Below are positions 8,667 through 17,991 of a stretch of 64,000 nucleotides of DNA, in pieces. Numbering within the stretch: the stretch's first letter is position 1; each line of letters opens with the position of its first letter. The translations under genes were made by a program, and so were the position numbers. The notes beneath the pieces are model-generated. The model ran no database searches. It saw only the letters and a list, made by a program, of their open reading frames with translations, and was not told where the DNA came from. The DNA comes from Chloroflexota bacterium (GTDB taxonomy: Bacteria; Chloroflexota; Dehalococcoidia; Lucifugimonadales; SAR202-VII-2), in assembly GCA_003228115.1 (NCBI GenBank), contig QEVV01000002.1, positions 434,001 to 498,000 of the forward strand, written 5' to 3'.

Positions 8667-9635
8667 CTAGCTTTTGCCCGCGTTGGCTATCGCCTGCTGT
8701 ACAAAGTCGACCCCCGCAAGCTCGCTGAAGGCGGAGATGATCTGCTTGGTAATGGGGCCGGGGTACGGGCCGGGAACCTCCAGTCCGTCGATCATTGAGA
8801 TGGGTTCGATGAATGGACTGGCGGCCGTGAGGAATATCTCCTGGGTGTTATAAACGTCCGACACATCCAGGTCATCCTCCACCACCTCAATCCCCAGGTT
8901 CTGGGCCAACTGCATCACCGTGGCTCTGCTGATGCCCGGAAGAATGGTGCGCCGCTTGGGCGTGAGCAGCCTTCCCCGGTCCACCACGAAAATGTTGGCC
9001 CTGCTGGCCTCTGCGACACATCCGCGCTGATCAAGCATGAGGGCAATCGCGCCCGGCTCCTTCTCTTGCGCCTCTACGTCGGCGAGGGCGTGAGCGAGTT
9101 TGCTGTGGAGCTTTGCTTTGACATCTATGCTCTGAGGGTCGTCCACCCGGATTCGGGACGTTAGTAGATGCCCACCGTGGACGTAGTTGTGGGCCATCGA
9201 CTTCCAGCGGACGGGGTCATTGTGGATGAGGACGGTTGGCTCGTGCGGCGTACCGTCGGGAGTGGGTGCCTTAACGCCGTCGCCTCTGGTGATGCGCCAT
9301 ACCATACGGAAGTCGTCAGAGGGGCTGAGGAGCTTCATGTTTTGGGCTGTAACCTCGTTGCTGATGTCCAGCATCTCTTGCGGTGACATTTGTGGGTCGA
9401 TCCGCAGATAGCGCAGTGAGCGATAGAGGCGGTCGATGTGGTCTTCGTACTGGAAGGGCTTGTGGGCGTAGGTGCGGGCCACATCGTACGCTGCGTCTCC
9501 GTAAAGGAAGCCGCGGTCGTATATGGAGATGGTGGCCTCGCATTCCTTTATGTATTGACCGTTGAAGTAGGCGGTTCGCTGCGTGTAGGTGGAGTCGTCG
9601 TTTGCGGTTGCGATGGCTGATGCCTGTGTCATCAC
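8667..9635 (-). CDS. Class IV PLP aminotransferase (branched-chain / D-amino acid type)
   Basis: The 322-residue protein is a fold-type IV PLP enzyme of the IlvE/D-amino acid transaminase/ADC lyase group. Visible signatures are the N-terminal substrate strand with ISIYDRGFLYGDAAYDVART (about 41-60), the lysine region DVKAKLHSKLAHALADVEAQ where the Schiff-base lysine lies, and VAEASRANIFVV with the conserved Glu and Asn. The phosphate-binding LTAASPF-type segment is near the end. Such enzymes move amino groups between amino acids and 2-oxoacids; D- versus L-specificity cannot be decided here. It is the last gene of the minus-strand hydantoinase block, 65 bp after a hyuB, which suggests it consumes an amino acid made by that block. 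That link is inference. Confidence 0.85.
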   Translation of the reverse strand: MMTQASAIATANDDSTYTQRTAYFNGQYIKECEATISIYDRGFLYGDAAYDVARTYAHKPFQYEDHIDRLYRSLRYLRIDPQMSPQEMLDISNEVTAQNMKLLSPSDDFRMVWRITRGDGVKAPTPDGTPHEPTVLIHNDPVRWKSMAHNYVHGGHLLTSRIRVDDPQSIDVKAKLHSKLAHALADVEAQEKEPGAIALMLDQRGCVAEASRANIFVVDRGRLLTPKRRTILPGISRATVMQLAQNLGIEVVEDDLDVSDVYNTQEIFLTAASPFIEPISMIDGLEVPGPYPGPITKQIISAFSELAGVDFVQQAIANAGKS

Positions 9636-9700
9636 TTCCTCCTTGGTTGGTGGCCTTCAGCCTGCGTCGGTTATGTCCATAACACGGAAAACGGTTGCCA

Positions 9701-11872
9701 CTATCTGCCCGCCGCCGCTTTTTCCCAGTCCACAGAGTCGTACATGGTCGGGTCGGTCTTGCGGCGCGACTGGACGTCCAGGAGCAGGCCGCAATTGGGG
9801 CACGAGACCTCCCGGAGTATGAACAGATCCACCCAGCCAAAGACGTTCCACCGGCTGTAGGAGTCGATTGGGACCTCCCGCATGTGGCCCAGTTTCCGGA
9901 AGTCCTCTGAAGCCGGTCCAAGATTGTGATGGCAACGTTGGCAGTGCCAAGCGGGGACGCCGTTGTGAGGCATCATGCTGACGGCATCGCCCAGAGAGAG
10001 GATCGGAGTTTCGCCGTTACCGTTCGTGGCTACCCCTGTAGAGGTGACCGGGAGCCGCTCACGCCGCATGCTGTCCCTTACAGCGTCAGTTTCGGCCACG
10101 TTGATGGTACCGCTCTCTGGATCGATGACGACGCCATAGGCAGCGCTACAGGCCTCCAGAGAGCAAGCTTCGGAGAGGTAGTCGGCGAGCACTCGGCTAG
10201 GATCTCGTTCCAGCGGATCACCGTAGCCTGCGCCGCCGGTCTGGACGGCCACGTAAATGTCCCCACTGCTCAGCCTGATGACTTCCCGCGACTTGATGAC
10301 GCGGTCACTACGAAAACCGATCTGCTCGTAGCCGCTGGGGTAGCTGCCGGAAGCCATTTGCTCGTAGACATCAGAGCCCCGAAGCAAAAAGCTTGGCTGT
10401 GCAGGTGCTGGCAAGCCCCCGTAGAGACCGCGTGCCTCTGGGTAGGCGGAGCACCCTGCCAGGTTCAGCAATTGCATGCGGCTCTTGCCTCGGTGCGGCG
10501 TGAGCGCCTGCTCAGTGCCCAGCCCGCCTCGGAATTTGCCGGGTCCGCCGGTATCCGAGGTGTGCTTGCGATAGAGATAGAGCACCGGGTAGAGCCGCTC
10601 GTAGACCTCAATATTGCCCAGGGCCATCATTGGTCCGCCGGGCAAGTGAACAGAATCGGGGCCGTCCCGGAAGCTGAGAGCGCCGCCGCCACCAGCTTCG
10701 TCGATAAGGGTGATAGCGTACGTTTCGCCGCGGCGATTGAGGCCGGAGACCACGGGACGCTTGGTAGAGGGGACCCAGTTGGCCTGGGCCTCCTCCTTGT
10801 AGGTTTCGGTGGCAGCGAACATCTTGCTGATGGCTGTTGAGACCAAGCTCTGGGCCAGGGCTCCCACTGCCGTTGCTCCCTGTCCCACACCCGCTGGGTG
10901 TAGGGCATGAACAATCGTGGCGGGTTTGGAGAGGACCTCAATGTTGCGGAAGAAAGCAGCGGGCGCCCAAGGAAGGTCGTAGCAGACCTCCGTCAAGATG
11001 GCGGCAATGGCGCAGCCCTCCAGCAGGCTTCGCGTCGCGTTCACCATCGCCGGTGCTTGATTGCTGGATTCACGGAAGTCCAACGTCAACCGGTCGTCCT
11101 TCTTGGTGGCCACCAGTCTGACTCTGTAGAGCCTTTTATAGTCCAGATAACCTTCCTGCCGCCAGGTGCCGTCCGGCAATTCCCTCAGACGCCGGGCGAA
11201 GGCCTCCTGTGCTAGGTCGAGGATCTGGTCCTGAACCTCCATGAAGGTGTCTTTGCCGTATTGCCTGATGATCTCGTGCATGCGGGTGCGCGTGCGGTTG
11301 ATGGCCGCCAGACGGCCCCGCATATCTAGGCCGTTGAACGCTGGTGTCCGGCTATTGCGCACAATGGCCTCTTCGATGTCGTTCCGAACGACGCCGCGCT
11401 CGACGACTTTGACCGGAGGGATCAGGGGCGCTTCGCCGTAGATGTCCACAGCCTGAGCGCCGTACCCACCGGCAAGGGGCCCGCCAACGTCCATCTCGTG
11501 AAGCGAAATGCCAGTCCAGGCCACAATGTCGTCCTCCCAGAAGATGGGAGCCACCATGACGGTATCGTTCTGGTGCGTTGCCCCAGCCCAGGGGTCGTTG
11601 GTGTAGAAGATGTCCCCGTCGTAAATGCCAGGGTTCTCTGCAAACCGCTCCAGGACGTATTTGACTGTCACGTCGAAGCTGAGAGAAAGGGCCATCACAT
11701 AGTGACCAACGGCCAGGGCTTCACCTTTAGGCGTGATGATCGAGGAGTTGACGTCGAACGCCTCATACACCGTGGGTGAGCCAGACGTTCGCACCGTTAC
11801 CCCGATTTGCTCGTCGTTTATGGCCTGAAGCCGGTGACGAAGGACCTGTAGCGTGATTGCATCGACAGCCAT
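9701..11872 (-). CDS. HyuB-type hydantoinase/oxoprolinase subunit with C-terminal acetone-carboxylase-gamma-like zinc domain
   Basis: HyuB proteins pair with HyuA ATPases in 5-oxoprolinase, N-methylhydantoinase, acetophenone carboxylase and acetone carboxylase systems. The 723-residue product starts MAVDAITLQVLRHRLQ at 11872, 7 bp after the hyuA stop; a longer reading frame into hyuA is rejected. HyuB signatures include NDPWAGATHQNDTVMVAPIF, DFRESSNQAPAMVNATRS and GGAGYGDPLERDPSRV. Unlike the other six HyuBs, it has an extra 80 residues with CQRC (near 643) and CPNCGLLLDVQ (near 691), the two CxxC knuckles and ending of the acetone carboxylase gamma subunit (PF08882). The upstream hyuA (11880-13994) is its obvious partner, so this may be a two-gene carboxylase or ring-opening enzyme with the small subunit fused on. 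Confidence 0.85.
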   Translation of the reverse strand: MAVDAITLQVLRHRLQAINDEQIGVTVRTSGSPTVYEAFDVNSSIITPKGEALAVGHYVMALSLSFDVTVKYVLERFAENPGIYDGDIFYTNDPWAGATHQNDTVMVAPIFWEDDIVAWTGISLHEMDVGGPLAGGYGAQAVDIYGEAPLIPPVKVVERGVVRNDIEEAIVRNSRTPAFNGLDMRGRLAAINRTRTRMHEIIRQYGKDTFMEVQDQILDLAQEAFARRLRELPDGTWRQEGYLDYKRLYRVRLVATKKDDRLTLDFRESSNQAPAMVNATRSLLEGCAIAAILTEVCYDLPWAPAAFFRNIEVLSKPATIVHALHPAGVGQGATAVGALAQSLVSTAISKMFAATETYKEEAQANWVPSTKRPVVSGLNRRGETYAITLIDEAGGGGALSFRDGPDSVHLPGGPMMALGNIEVYERLYPVLYLYRKHTSDTGGPGKFRGGLGTEQALTPHRGKSRMQLLNLAGCSAYPEARGLYGGLPAPAQPSFLLRGSDVYEQMASGSYPSGYEQIGFRSDRVIKSREVIRLSSGDIYVAVQTGGAGYGDPLERDPSRVLADYLSEACSLEACSAAYGVVIDPESGTINVAETDAVRDSMRRERLPVTSTGVATNGNGETPILSLGDAVSMMPHNGVPAWHCQRCHHNLGPASEDFRKLGHMREVPIDSYSRWNVFGWVDLFILREVSCPNCGLLLDVQSRRKTDPTMYDSVDWEKAAAGR

Positions 11873-11879
11873 AGCGCTC

Positions 11880-13994
11880 CTATAGATCGAGACGGATGGT
11901 CCCGTAGGCGTCAACTTCTCCCTGAGCGCCATTGGGAATAACGATGGTGTCGCCCGTGCGCTCGATGATGCATGGGCCCTTGAGGACATTGCCATTGCGA
12001 AGCTTGCCGCCGTCGTAGACCTCAGCTGGCACGAAACGGCCCAGCGAAGGGAAGTAGGCGTCCCGCACGCCTTTGAGGGCGGCGGTGGCATCGGCGACGG
12101 GTTGCTCCGTGGCCTGGCCCATCGGTGGTGCTGCCGGGGACGCATTGCCATCCACCCGGATCTTGACGACTTCTACGCCGACCTGGCTAAAGCCCGTGCC
12201 CTGGCCGTAGATATCCTCGTATTGCGCTTCGAATCGCGCCTGGAGGGCGGCAACATCTTCTTCAGATACCTGTTCGCCGATGGCCAGGGGCAACTCGTGT
12301 ACCTGGAGGCGATACTTCATGAAAAGCGACCGGGAGATACGCACCTGGTCTTGAGCCCAGCCCTCTTCGATAAACTGTTGCATGACCCGCTTTTCCAAGT
12401 CCGCAATGAGGCCGTTCAAAGCGGAGCGCTCCTTTGGGGTGAACGGAGCGATGGCTATGAATGAGTGCTCCAAGGTGTGGATGACGTCTCCCCGCACCAT
12501 ACCGAGCGCTGAGAACACGCTGGAGGCGTCCGGGACATAGAGGCTCTTCACGTGAAGGTCTTGTGCAAGGAAGGGGATGTGTACGCCGCTAGCGCCGCCA
12601 TAGGCCAACAGGGAGAACTCACGCGGGTCGTGGCCGCTCTCAATGGTTAACTTGCTGATCATGTCGGCCATGCGGGCATTGACGATGGTGAACGCCCCGA
12701 TAGCCATTTCTTCCGTGGTCATTCCTACTTCTTGACCCACGCGGCCGACCGCCTTGTCGGCTTTGGACTTGTCCAGGCTGATCTTGCCACCCAACACTTG
12801 ATCGGGGTTGAGGTATCCCAGGACCAGATCAACATCGGTGACCGTGGGCTCCGCGCCGCCAAGGCCATACGCCGCTGGGCCTGGCCGTGCGCCAGCACTC
12901 TCTGGGCCCACCTTGGGAACTCCAGTGGCGTCCACCGAGACGATGCTGCCACCGCCGGCTCCAATCGATTTGATGGCCACCTTGGGGCAGTAGAAGGTGT
13001 ACTTGTCCACCACCGGAATTGTCTCGAGGACCAATTCGCCCTTGAGCACCAGACTCACATCGAAGGACGTGCCACCCATGTCGACGCAAATGAGGTTGTC
13101 CTCTCCATAGTTGGCGGAGAACAGGCTCCCACCAATCGCCCCGCCTACGGGGCCAGAGTCCAGGGTGAGCAACGGGTTCTGACAGGCATCGTCGACGCTT
13201 GTTAGGCCGCCTCGACAGGTCATCATGAGCAGTCCGCTGGAGAGACCGCTCTCACTGAGCCGTTCCTCCAGGCGTTGGGCATATCGAGCCACGGCAGGGC
13301 CCAGATAGGCCGTGAGGACAGCGCTCACTGTGCGCTCGTACTCGCCGAGCACGGGAGCCACCTCGTGGGATGAGGCCACGTAGAGGTTGGGGTACGCCTG
13401 GGCGATGATCTGGCGTGTGCGCTGTTCATGCTCCGGGCGGATGAAAGACCATAGGTAGGAAATTGCCAACGATTCAGCACCTTCCTGATCGACCAACTCT
13501 GCGACCGCCGTGGCCACTCCGGCTTCGTCCAATGGACACAATACTTCGCCAATCGCATCCACCCGCTCAGCGACACCGCGGATGAGAGCATGAGGTACCA
13601 CTGGCGGCTCGGCCTTGAACAGCCGGGACTGGTGAGCCACCTCTTCGGCCATCAAACCAGCGCGCTTCTGCATGACTCTGCCGATGAAGATAGTGTCTTC
13701 GAAGCCGCTGGTCGTGATGAGGCCGGTCTTTGCGCCCTTCCGTTCGAGCAGTGCGTTGGTGCCAACCGTGCAGCCGTGGATGAAGCCAGTGGTACTGGAC
13801 AGAAGGGTTCGTAGGGCGACGCCGAGATTGTCGGCGGCTGCTTCCAGTGCGCCCATCACTCCCAAGGACTGGTCTTCTGGGGTGTTGGGACTCTTGGCGA
13901 CGCTGGCAATATGGCCGTCGGCATCTAGGACGACGCAGTCAACGAATGTCCCGCCGATATCGACCCCGACACGATAGGATCCGTCTTCGGCCAT
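11880..13994 (-). CDS. HyuA-type hydantoinase/oxoprolinase ATPase subunit
   Basis: The 704-residue protein is an ASKHA-fold ATPase. The phosphate-1 motif is RVGVDIGGTFVDCVVLDADG (about 7-26) and the second phosphate loop is MGGTSFDVSLV. The segments TNALLERKGAKTGLITT and GPAAYGLGGAEPTVTD are diagnostic of HyuA/5-oxoprolinase alpha. ATP is used to activate a lactam, hydantoin or ketone for the paired HyuB. The start at 13994 (MAEDGSYRVG) is chosen because GGAGG precedes it and homology begins there; the open frame upstream to 14147 runs through repeat-rich intergenic DNA. Its stop lies 7 bp before the downstream HyuB-AcxC fusion gene. It is one of only two HyuAs among seven HyuBs. Confidence 0.9.
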   Translation of the reverse strand: MAEDGSYRVGVDIGGTFVDCVVLDADGHIASVAKSPNTPEDQSLGVMGALEAAADNLGVALRTLLSSTTGFIHGCTVGTNALLERKGAKTGLITTSGFEDTIFIGRVMQKRAGLMAEEVAHQSRLFKAEPPVVPHALIRGVAERVDAIGEVLCPLDEAGVATAVAELVDQEGAESLAISYLWSFIRPEHEQRTRQIIAQAYPNLYVASSHEVAPVLGEYERTVSAVLTAYLGPAVARYAQRLEERLSESGLSSGLLMMTCRGGLTSVDDACQNPLLTLDSGPVGGAIGGSLFSANYGEDNLICVDMGGTSFDVSLVLKGELVLETIPVVDKYTFYCPKVAIKSIGAGGGSIVSVDATGVPKVGPESAGARPGPAAYGLGGAEPTVTDVDLVLGYLNPDQVLGGKISLDKSKADKAVGRVGQEVGMTTEEMAIGAFTIVNARMADMISKLTIESGHDPREFSLLAYGGASGVHIPFLAQDLHVKSLYVPDASSVFSALGMVRGDVIHTLEHSFIAIAPFTPKERSALNGLIADLEKRVMQQFIEEGWAQDQVRISRSLFMKYRLQVHELPLAIGEQVSEEDVAALQARFEAQYEDIYGQGTGFSQVGVEVVKIRVDGNASPAAPPMGQATEQPVADATAALKGVRDAYFPSLGRFVPAEVYDGGKLRNGNVLKGPCIIERTGDTIVIPNGAQGEVDAYGTIRLDL

Positions 13995-14025
13995 CGAGTC
14001 CTCCGTGGTACTTGAAGCCCTGGGG

Positions 14026-14178
14026 GGGCTGGCTAATTGCAGGTGGCGACAGGCTTCGCGGGGCCAGCCCTCTAAAGACAACGAATGCGCCTGCGGGCAT
14101 ATGTCGTGGTTCTTCGTCGTTGCGCTCCCGAAGAACGACCAAACCACTCATGTCGTTCTGAGCCGAGCGAAGAACCAC
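14026..14178. repeat. Intergenic inverted-repeat cluster before hyuA
   Basis: The 252-bp gap between a hyuB stop and the hyuA start holds nested palindromes. GGGCTGGC (14026-14033) pairs with GCCAGCCC (14063-14070). GTGGTTCTTCG (14106-14116) pairs with CGAAGAACCAC (14168-14178), enclosing a smaller AGAACGAC/GTCGTTCT pair. The right arm is a copy of the TCGTTCTGAG dispersed repeat also seen at 8497. Confidence 0.6.
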
Positions 14179-14246
14179 AGCCCTGGGTTCACATTCGCGT
14201 TACGCCTTCCACACTTACGTTATGCCGCGGAAAACGCAGGCGTTCG

Positions 14247-16031
14247 CTAACTGCTGGGCTCCTCTGTTGCGGCACCCGCTGGAACCGCCACTTCGCGGAC
14301 GGCTTTACGCAGGTCTGCAGTGGCTTGCTCGTCTACCTGAATTGTTTTCGGGTCGACGACAACCCCGTAGTCTCGGCGGGCGCCCTCAATCGAGAGGTAT
14401 TCGTCCAGAACATCCTCTCGCACCATTGCTGGGTCCCGGTCTAGGGGATCACCCCAGCCGCCACCGCCACCGCGGGTCGTCTGGAATCCTTCTTTGTCGT
14501 TGAGCCAACGTTCGATGGATTCTCCTCCGCCGAGGTGCTCGGTCCGGTCGCCACTATAGAAGAACTCTGCTTCATTTGGAATTCCCTGCACGCCTCCGCA
14601 GAGAGGCGGAGCGGGGTATTTGCCACCCCAGACCATGTAGTTGACCAAGGCCGTATGTTCAAGAATCTTGATAATGGTTCGGGTGCCGGGTCCGCCTCGC
14701 CATTTGCCGGGTCCACAGGAGTCCGTCATGAACTCCCGCTGCTCAACCCGGTGCGGGTACTGGACCTCGTGCATTTCAGCTGTCGTGTAGGCCATGCCTC
14801 CGCGCATGCCTGAACCGCCGCCCCAGCCATCCATTCCCTGCGTACCTCCCGGGCCGGCGTGCATGGTCACAAAGGGCAGAGCTACGTAGCGGTCTCCGGA
14901 CCGGGGGTCCGTGCCGGAGATGACGCCAGTGACGCGGGTGTCCCAGGGGTGTCCTACTTTTTCGGGAAGGGCCTGGGAAAGTGCGAGGGTGACCGCCTGA
15001 GCGATCTCAGCGCCTGGGTGCAGCGTGCAAAAACCCGTGGGCGAGGCATCGCTTGGATTGACGAGCGTACCTTCCGGAAGGATCATCTGGACCGGCCTGA
15101 AGATGCCATCGTTCTTGGGAATGGCCTCGTCGAGGACGCTCGATAAAGCGAGGAAGGCGTAGCTCAAGGAGTTGCCCAAGCCGCTGTTGGCGAAGCCTGT
15201 TGTCTGGGCGTCGGTGCCGCTGAAATCTATGATCAGGGTGCCGCCGGCTATCGTGATGTCAGCTTGGATCTTGAGGTCCCACTCGTAAAATCCGTCCGAA
15301 TCCATATAGGCGACACCTGTGTAGGTGCCGTCAGGCCAAGATTCCACCTCTGCGGCGAACAGCTTCTCGGCGTAGTCGAGGGCGTACTTGGAGGCCTCTT
15401 TCAAGGCATCGATACCGTATTTTTCGATAAGGCCCCGAATGCGTGTCTCAGCCACGTGACATGAAGCGATCATGGCGCTGATGTCGCCCACGGTCCAAGC
15501 CTTGAACCGCGTGTTCCTGACCACCCAATCGAAGCGGTCCTGTTTGAGCTGACCGCCGTGGTAAAGCTTGAAGGGAGGGTAGCGGACGCCTTCCTCAAAA
15601 ATCTCGATGGCAGCCGGATACATGCCACCCGGCCGGGCGCCGCCACCGGTGCCGTCCGGCAAATGAGACCGGACGGAGACGATAAAGACCAACTCTCCAT
15701 CGTGGAACACTGGCGCAGCGATGGTGGTGTCCCCCAGGTGGGAGCCGCCGGAATAGGGGTCGTTATTAATGAATAAGTCGCCGGGGTTAACGTCGCCGGG
15801 GAACTCGTCTAGGATGGCCTTTACCGAGTGCTTGATCGCCGCCATCAGCACCGGAGAGCCGAGCCCTTGAGCGATGGCGCGGCTCTGCCCGTCCAGGATT
15901 GCGGTCGAAAAATCGCGGCACTCATTGGCGATGGGCGACCGGCTCGTTCGTTCCATGGAGACAGTCATCTCCAAGGCCGCGGTGTCCAACGCGTTCCTGA
16001 TTATCTCCCGGGTTATCGTGTCCATGACCAT
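14247..16031 (-). CDS. HyuB-type hydantoinase/oxoprolinase subunit
   Basis: A 594-residue HyuB of normal single-domain length. It has the N-terminal MDTITREIIRNALDTAALEM helix, NNDPYSGGSHLGDTTIAAPVF with the family's conserved acidic and His residues, DFSGTDAQTTGFANSGLGN, and the terminal glycine-rich GGGGGWGDPLDRDPAMVRED. It is a close paralogue of the next gene upstream (16106-17914): the two share long identical runs along their whole length, so they arose by tandem duplication. No HyuA lies between them; the nearest is 252 bp downstream, across a repeat-rich gap. The start could also be the ATG two codons later (MDTIT); a GGAGGTGG site precedes the start used. Confidence 0.87.
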   Translation of the reverse strand: MVMDTITREIIRNALDTAALEMTVSMERTSRSPIANECRDFSTAILDGQSRAIAQGLGSPVLMAAIKHSVKAILDEFPGDVNPGDLFINNDPYSGGSHLGDTTIAAPVFHDGELVFIVSVRSHLPDGTGGGARPGGMYPAAIEIFEEGVRYPPFKLYHGGQLKQDRFDWVVRNTRFKAWTVGDISAMIASCHVAETRIRGLIEKYGIDALKEASKYALDYAEKLFAAEVESWPDGTYTGVAYMDSDGFYEWDLKIQADITIAGGTLIIDFSGTDAQTTGFANSGLGNSLSYAFLALSSVLDEAIPKNDGIFRPVQMILPEGTLVNPSDASPTGFCTLHPGAEIAQAVTLALSQALPEKVGHPWDTRVTGVISGTDPRSGDRYVALPFVTMHAGPGGTQGMDGWGGGSGMRGGMAYTTAEMHEVQYPHRVEQREFMTDSCGPGKWRGGPGTRTIIKILEHTALVNYMVWGGKYPAPPLCGGVQGIPNEAEFFYSGDRTEHLGGGESIERWLNDKEGFQTTRGGGGGWGDPLDRDPAMVREDVLDEYLSIEGARRDYGVVVDPKTIQVDEQATADLRKAVREVAVPAGAATEEPSS

Positions 16032-16105
16032 GGTTCCACCTCCAAGCGGGTCTAAAACCTACAATACCATATGAAAACGAGCTCCGAATCGGAGACTGGA
16101 CGCCG

Positions 16106-17914
16106 TTAAGCTGACGCTTGTTTAGATAGATCTGTCCCACACTCGTTGATTGCGGCACCGGCTGGAACCACCACCCCCCGCATCGCCTTGCGAAGTTCCC
16201 TTGTCGCTCCCTGGTCCACCTGAACGGTTTCGGCGTCCACGACTACACCATAGTCCCGTCGCGCTCCTTCGATTGAAAGGTATTCATCCAAGATGTCTTC
16301 GCGGACCATTGATGGGTCCCGGTCTAGCGGGTCTCCCCAACCGCCCCCACCTCCGCGGCTCGTCTGTATAGCGTCGTCGTTGCTTAGCCAGCGTTCCAGG
16401 GACTGGCCGCCAACCAGGTGGTCAGAACCACCATCCTTGTAAAAGAAGTCGGCTTCGTTAGGCAAGCCTTGGACGCCTCCGCACAATGGCGGACCCGGAT
16501 GTCGGCCCCCCCAGACCATGTAGTTGGCCAGGGCTGTGTGGCCCAGAATCTTGATGATCGTCTTTGTACCGGGCCCACCCCGCCATTTGCCTGGGCCACA
16601 GGAGTCGATCATGAACTCCCGCTGCTCCACGCGTTGGGGGTAATGAGTCTCATACATTTCTGCTGTTGTGTAGGCCATGCCACCCCGCATCCCTGAGCCT
16701 CCGCCCCAACCGTCCAGCCCATACGTACCTCCAGGCCCGGCCGCGTTGGTCACGAAGGGGTGAGCCACGTAGCGGCTTCCAGACCGCGGGTCGGTGCCTG
16801 AGATAACGCCCTTAACCCGAGTGTCCCAAGGGTGTCCTACCTTCTCCGGCAGGGCCTGAGACAGGGCTAGGGTGACCGCTTGAGAGATTTCTGCCCCAGG
16901 GTGAAGCGTGCAAAGACCGGTGGGCGACCCATCGGTGGGATTCACCAGCGAGCCCTCAGGGAGAATAACGGTGACTGGCCGGAAGATGCCATCGTTCTTT
17001 GGGATGGTCTCATCCAGGACGCTGGATAAAGCGATGAATGCATAGCTGAGCGTGTTGCCAGCGCCGCTGTTGGCGAACCCCTTGGTTTGGGGATCGGTGC
17101 CGCTGAAGTCCATCGTCAGCTTACCGCCGTCGATGGTGACATCGGCCTGGACTTTGAGATCCCACTCGTAGAATCCATCGGAGTCCATATAGGCCACGCC
17201 CGTGTAGGTACCGTCCGGCCAGGATTCCACCTCTGCAGCGAACAGCTTTTCGGCGTAATCGAGGGCGTATTCGGACGCTTCCGTCACAGTCGCGAAGCCG
17301 TACTTTTCGATCAGTCCGTGAATGCGCCTCTCTGCCACCTGGCAGGAAGCGATCATGGCGCTTACATCGCCAACCGTCCAGTCTTTGAACCGGGTGTTGC
17401 GAACCAGCCAATCGAACCGGTCTTGCTTCAGTTGCCCCCCGGCGCACAGCTTGAAGGGAGGATAGCGAAGACCCTCTTCATATACCTCGATGGCGGCCGG
17501 AAACATCCCTCCGGGCCGGGCGCCGCCGCCCGTGCCATCAGGCAGGTGGGACCTCACGGAGGCGATGAAGACCAATTCGCCTTCATGGAACACAGGGACG
17601 GCAATAGTCGTATCACCAAGGTGGGAGCCCCCAGAGAAGGGATCGTTGTTGATGAACACGTCGCCGGGACCAACGTCGCCGGGGAAGTCGTCGAGGATGG
17701 CCTTAACGGAGTGCTTGATGGCTGCCATCAACACTGGAGAGCCAAGCCCCTGGGCGATGGCGCGGCTCTGCCCATCCAGGATCGCCGTTGAGAAGTCACG
17801 ACTCTCATTAACGATGGGCGAGCGGCTTGTCCGTTCCATGGAGACAGTCATCTCCAGGGCAGCCGTGCTTAGGGCATTCTTAATGATCTCTTTGGTTATG
17901 ACGTCAGCCGCCAC
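16106..17914 (-). CDS. HyuB-type hydantoinase/oxoprolinase subunit (GTG start)
   Basis: A 602-residue HyuB, paralogue of the downstream gene, with NNDPFSGGSHLGDTTIAVPVF, DFSGTDPQTKGFANSGAGN and RGGGGGWGDPLDRDPSMVRE. The frame stays open far upstream into the permease gene, but the GTG at 17914 is preferred: it gives VAADVITKEIIKN, which lines up with the N-termini of the other HyuBs (MVMDTITREI, MSVDSITLEI), and AGGGGTGG sits just before it. The alternative ATG at 17968 has no ribosome-binding site and adds 18 residues with no counterpart. It follows the ABC permease gene by 77 bp on the same strand, linking transporter and enzyme. Confidence 0.85.
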   Translation of the reverse strand: MAADVITKEIIKNALSTAALEMTVSMERTSRSPIVNESRDFSTAILDGQSRAIAQGLGSPVLMAAIKHSVKAILDDFPGDVGPGDVFINNDPFSGGSHLGDTTIAVPVFHEGELVFIASVRSHLPDGTGGGARPGGMFPAAIEVYEEGLRYPPFKLCAGGQLKQDRFDWLVRNTRFKDWTVGDVSAMIASCQVAERRIHGLIEKYGFATVTEASEYALDYAEKLFAAEVESWPDGTYTGVAYMDSDGFYEWDLKVQADVTIDGGKLTMDFSGTDPQTKGFANSGAGNTLSYAFIALSSVLDETIPKNDGIFRPVTVILPEGSLVNPTDGSPTGLCTLHPGAEISQAVTLALSQALPEKVGHPWDTRVKGVISGTDPRSGSRYVAHPFVTNAAGPGGTYGLDGWGGGSGMRGGMAYTTAEMYETHYPQRVEQREFMIDSCGPGKWRGGPGTKTIIKILGHTALANYMVWGGRHPGPPLCGGVQGLPNEADFFYKDGGSDHLVGGQSLERWLSNDDAIQTSRGGGGGWGDPLDRDPSMVREDILDEYLSIEGARRDYGVVVDAETVQVDQGATRELRKAMRGVVVPAGAAINECGTDLSKQASA

Positions 17915-17991
17915 GTTCCACCCCTGGGCGCTCCTTCCCTTGGCTGTGCGCGGGAACGGCTCGCCCATGTCAAAACCATTTTGAGTCGGCG

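Noticed and set aside
11873..12151. 93-residue N-terminal extension of the HyuB at 9701
   Set aside because: It overlaps the end of hyuA and precedes the conserved MAVDAIT start.
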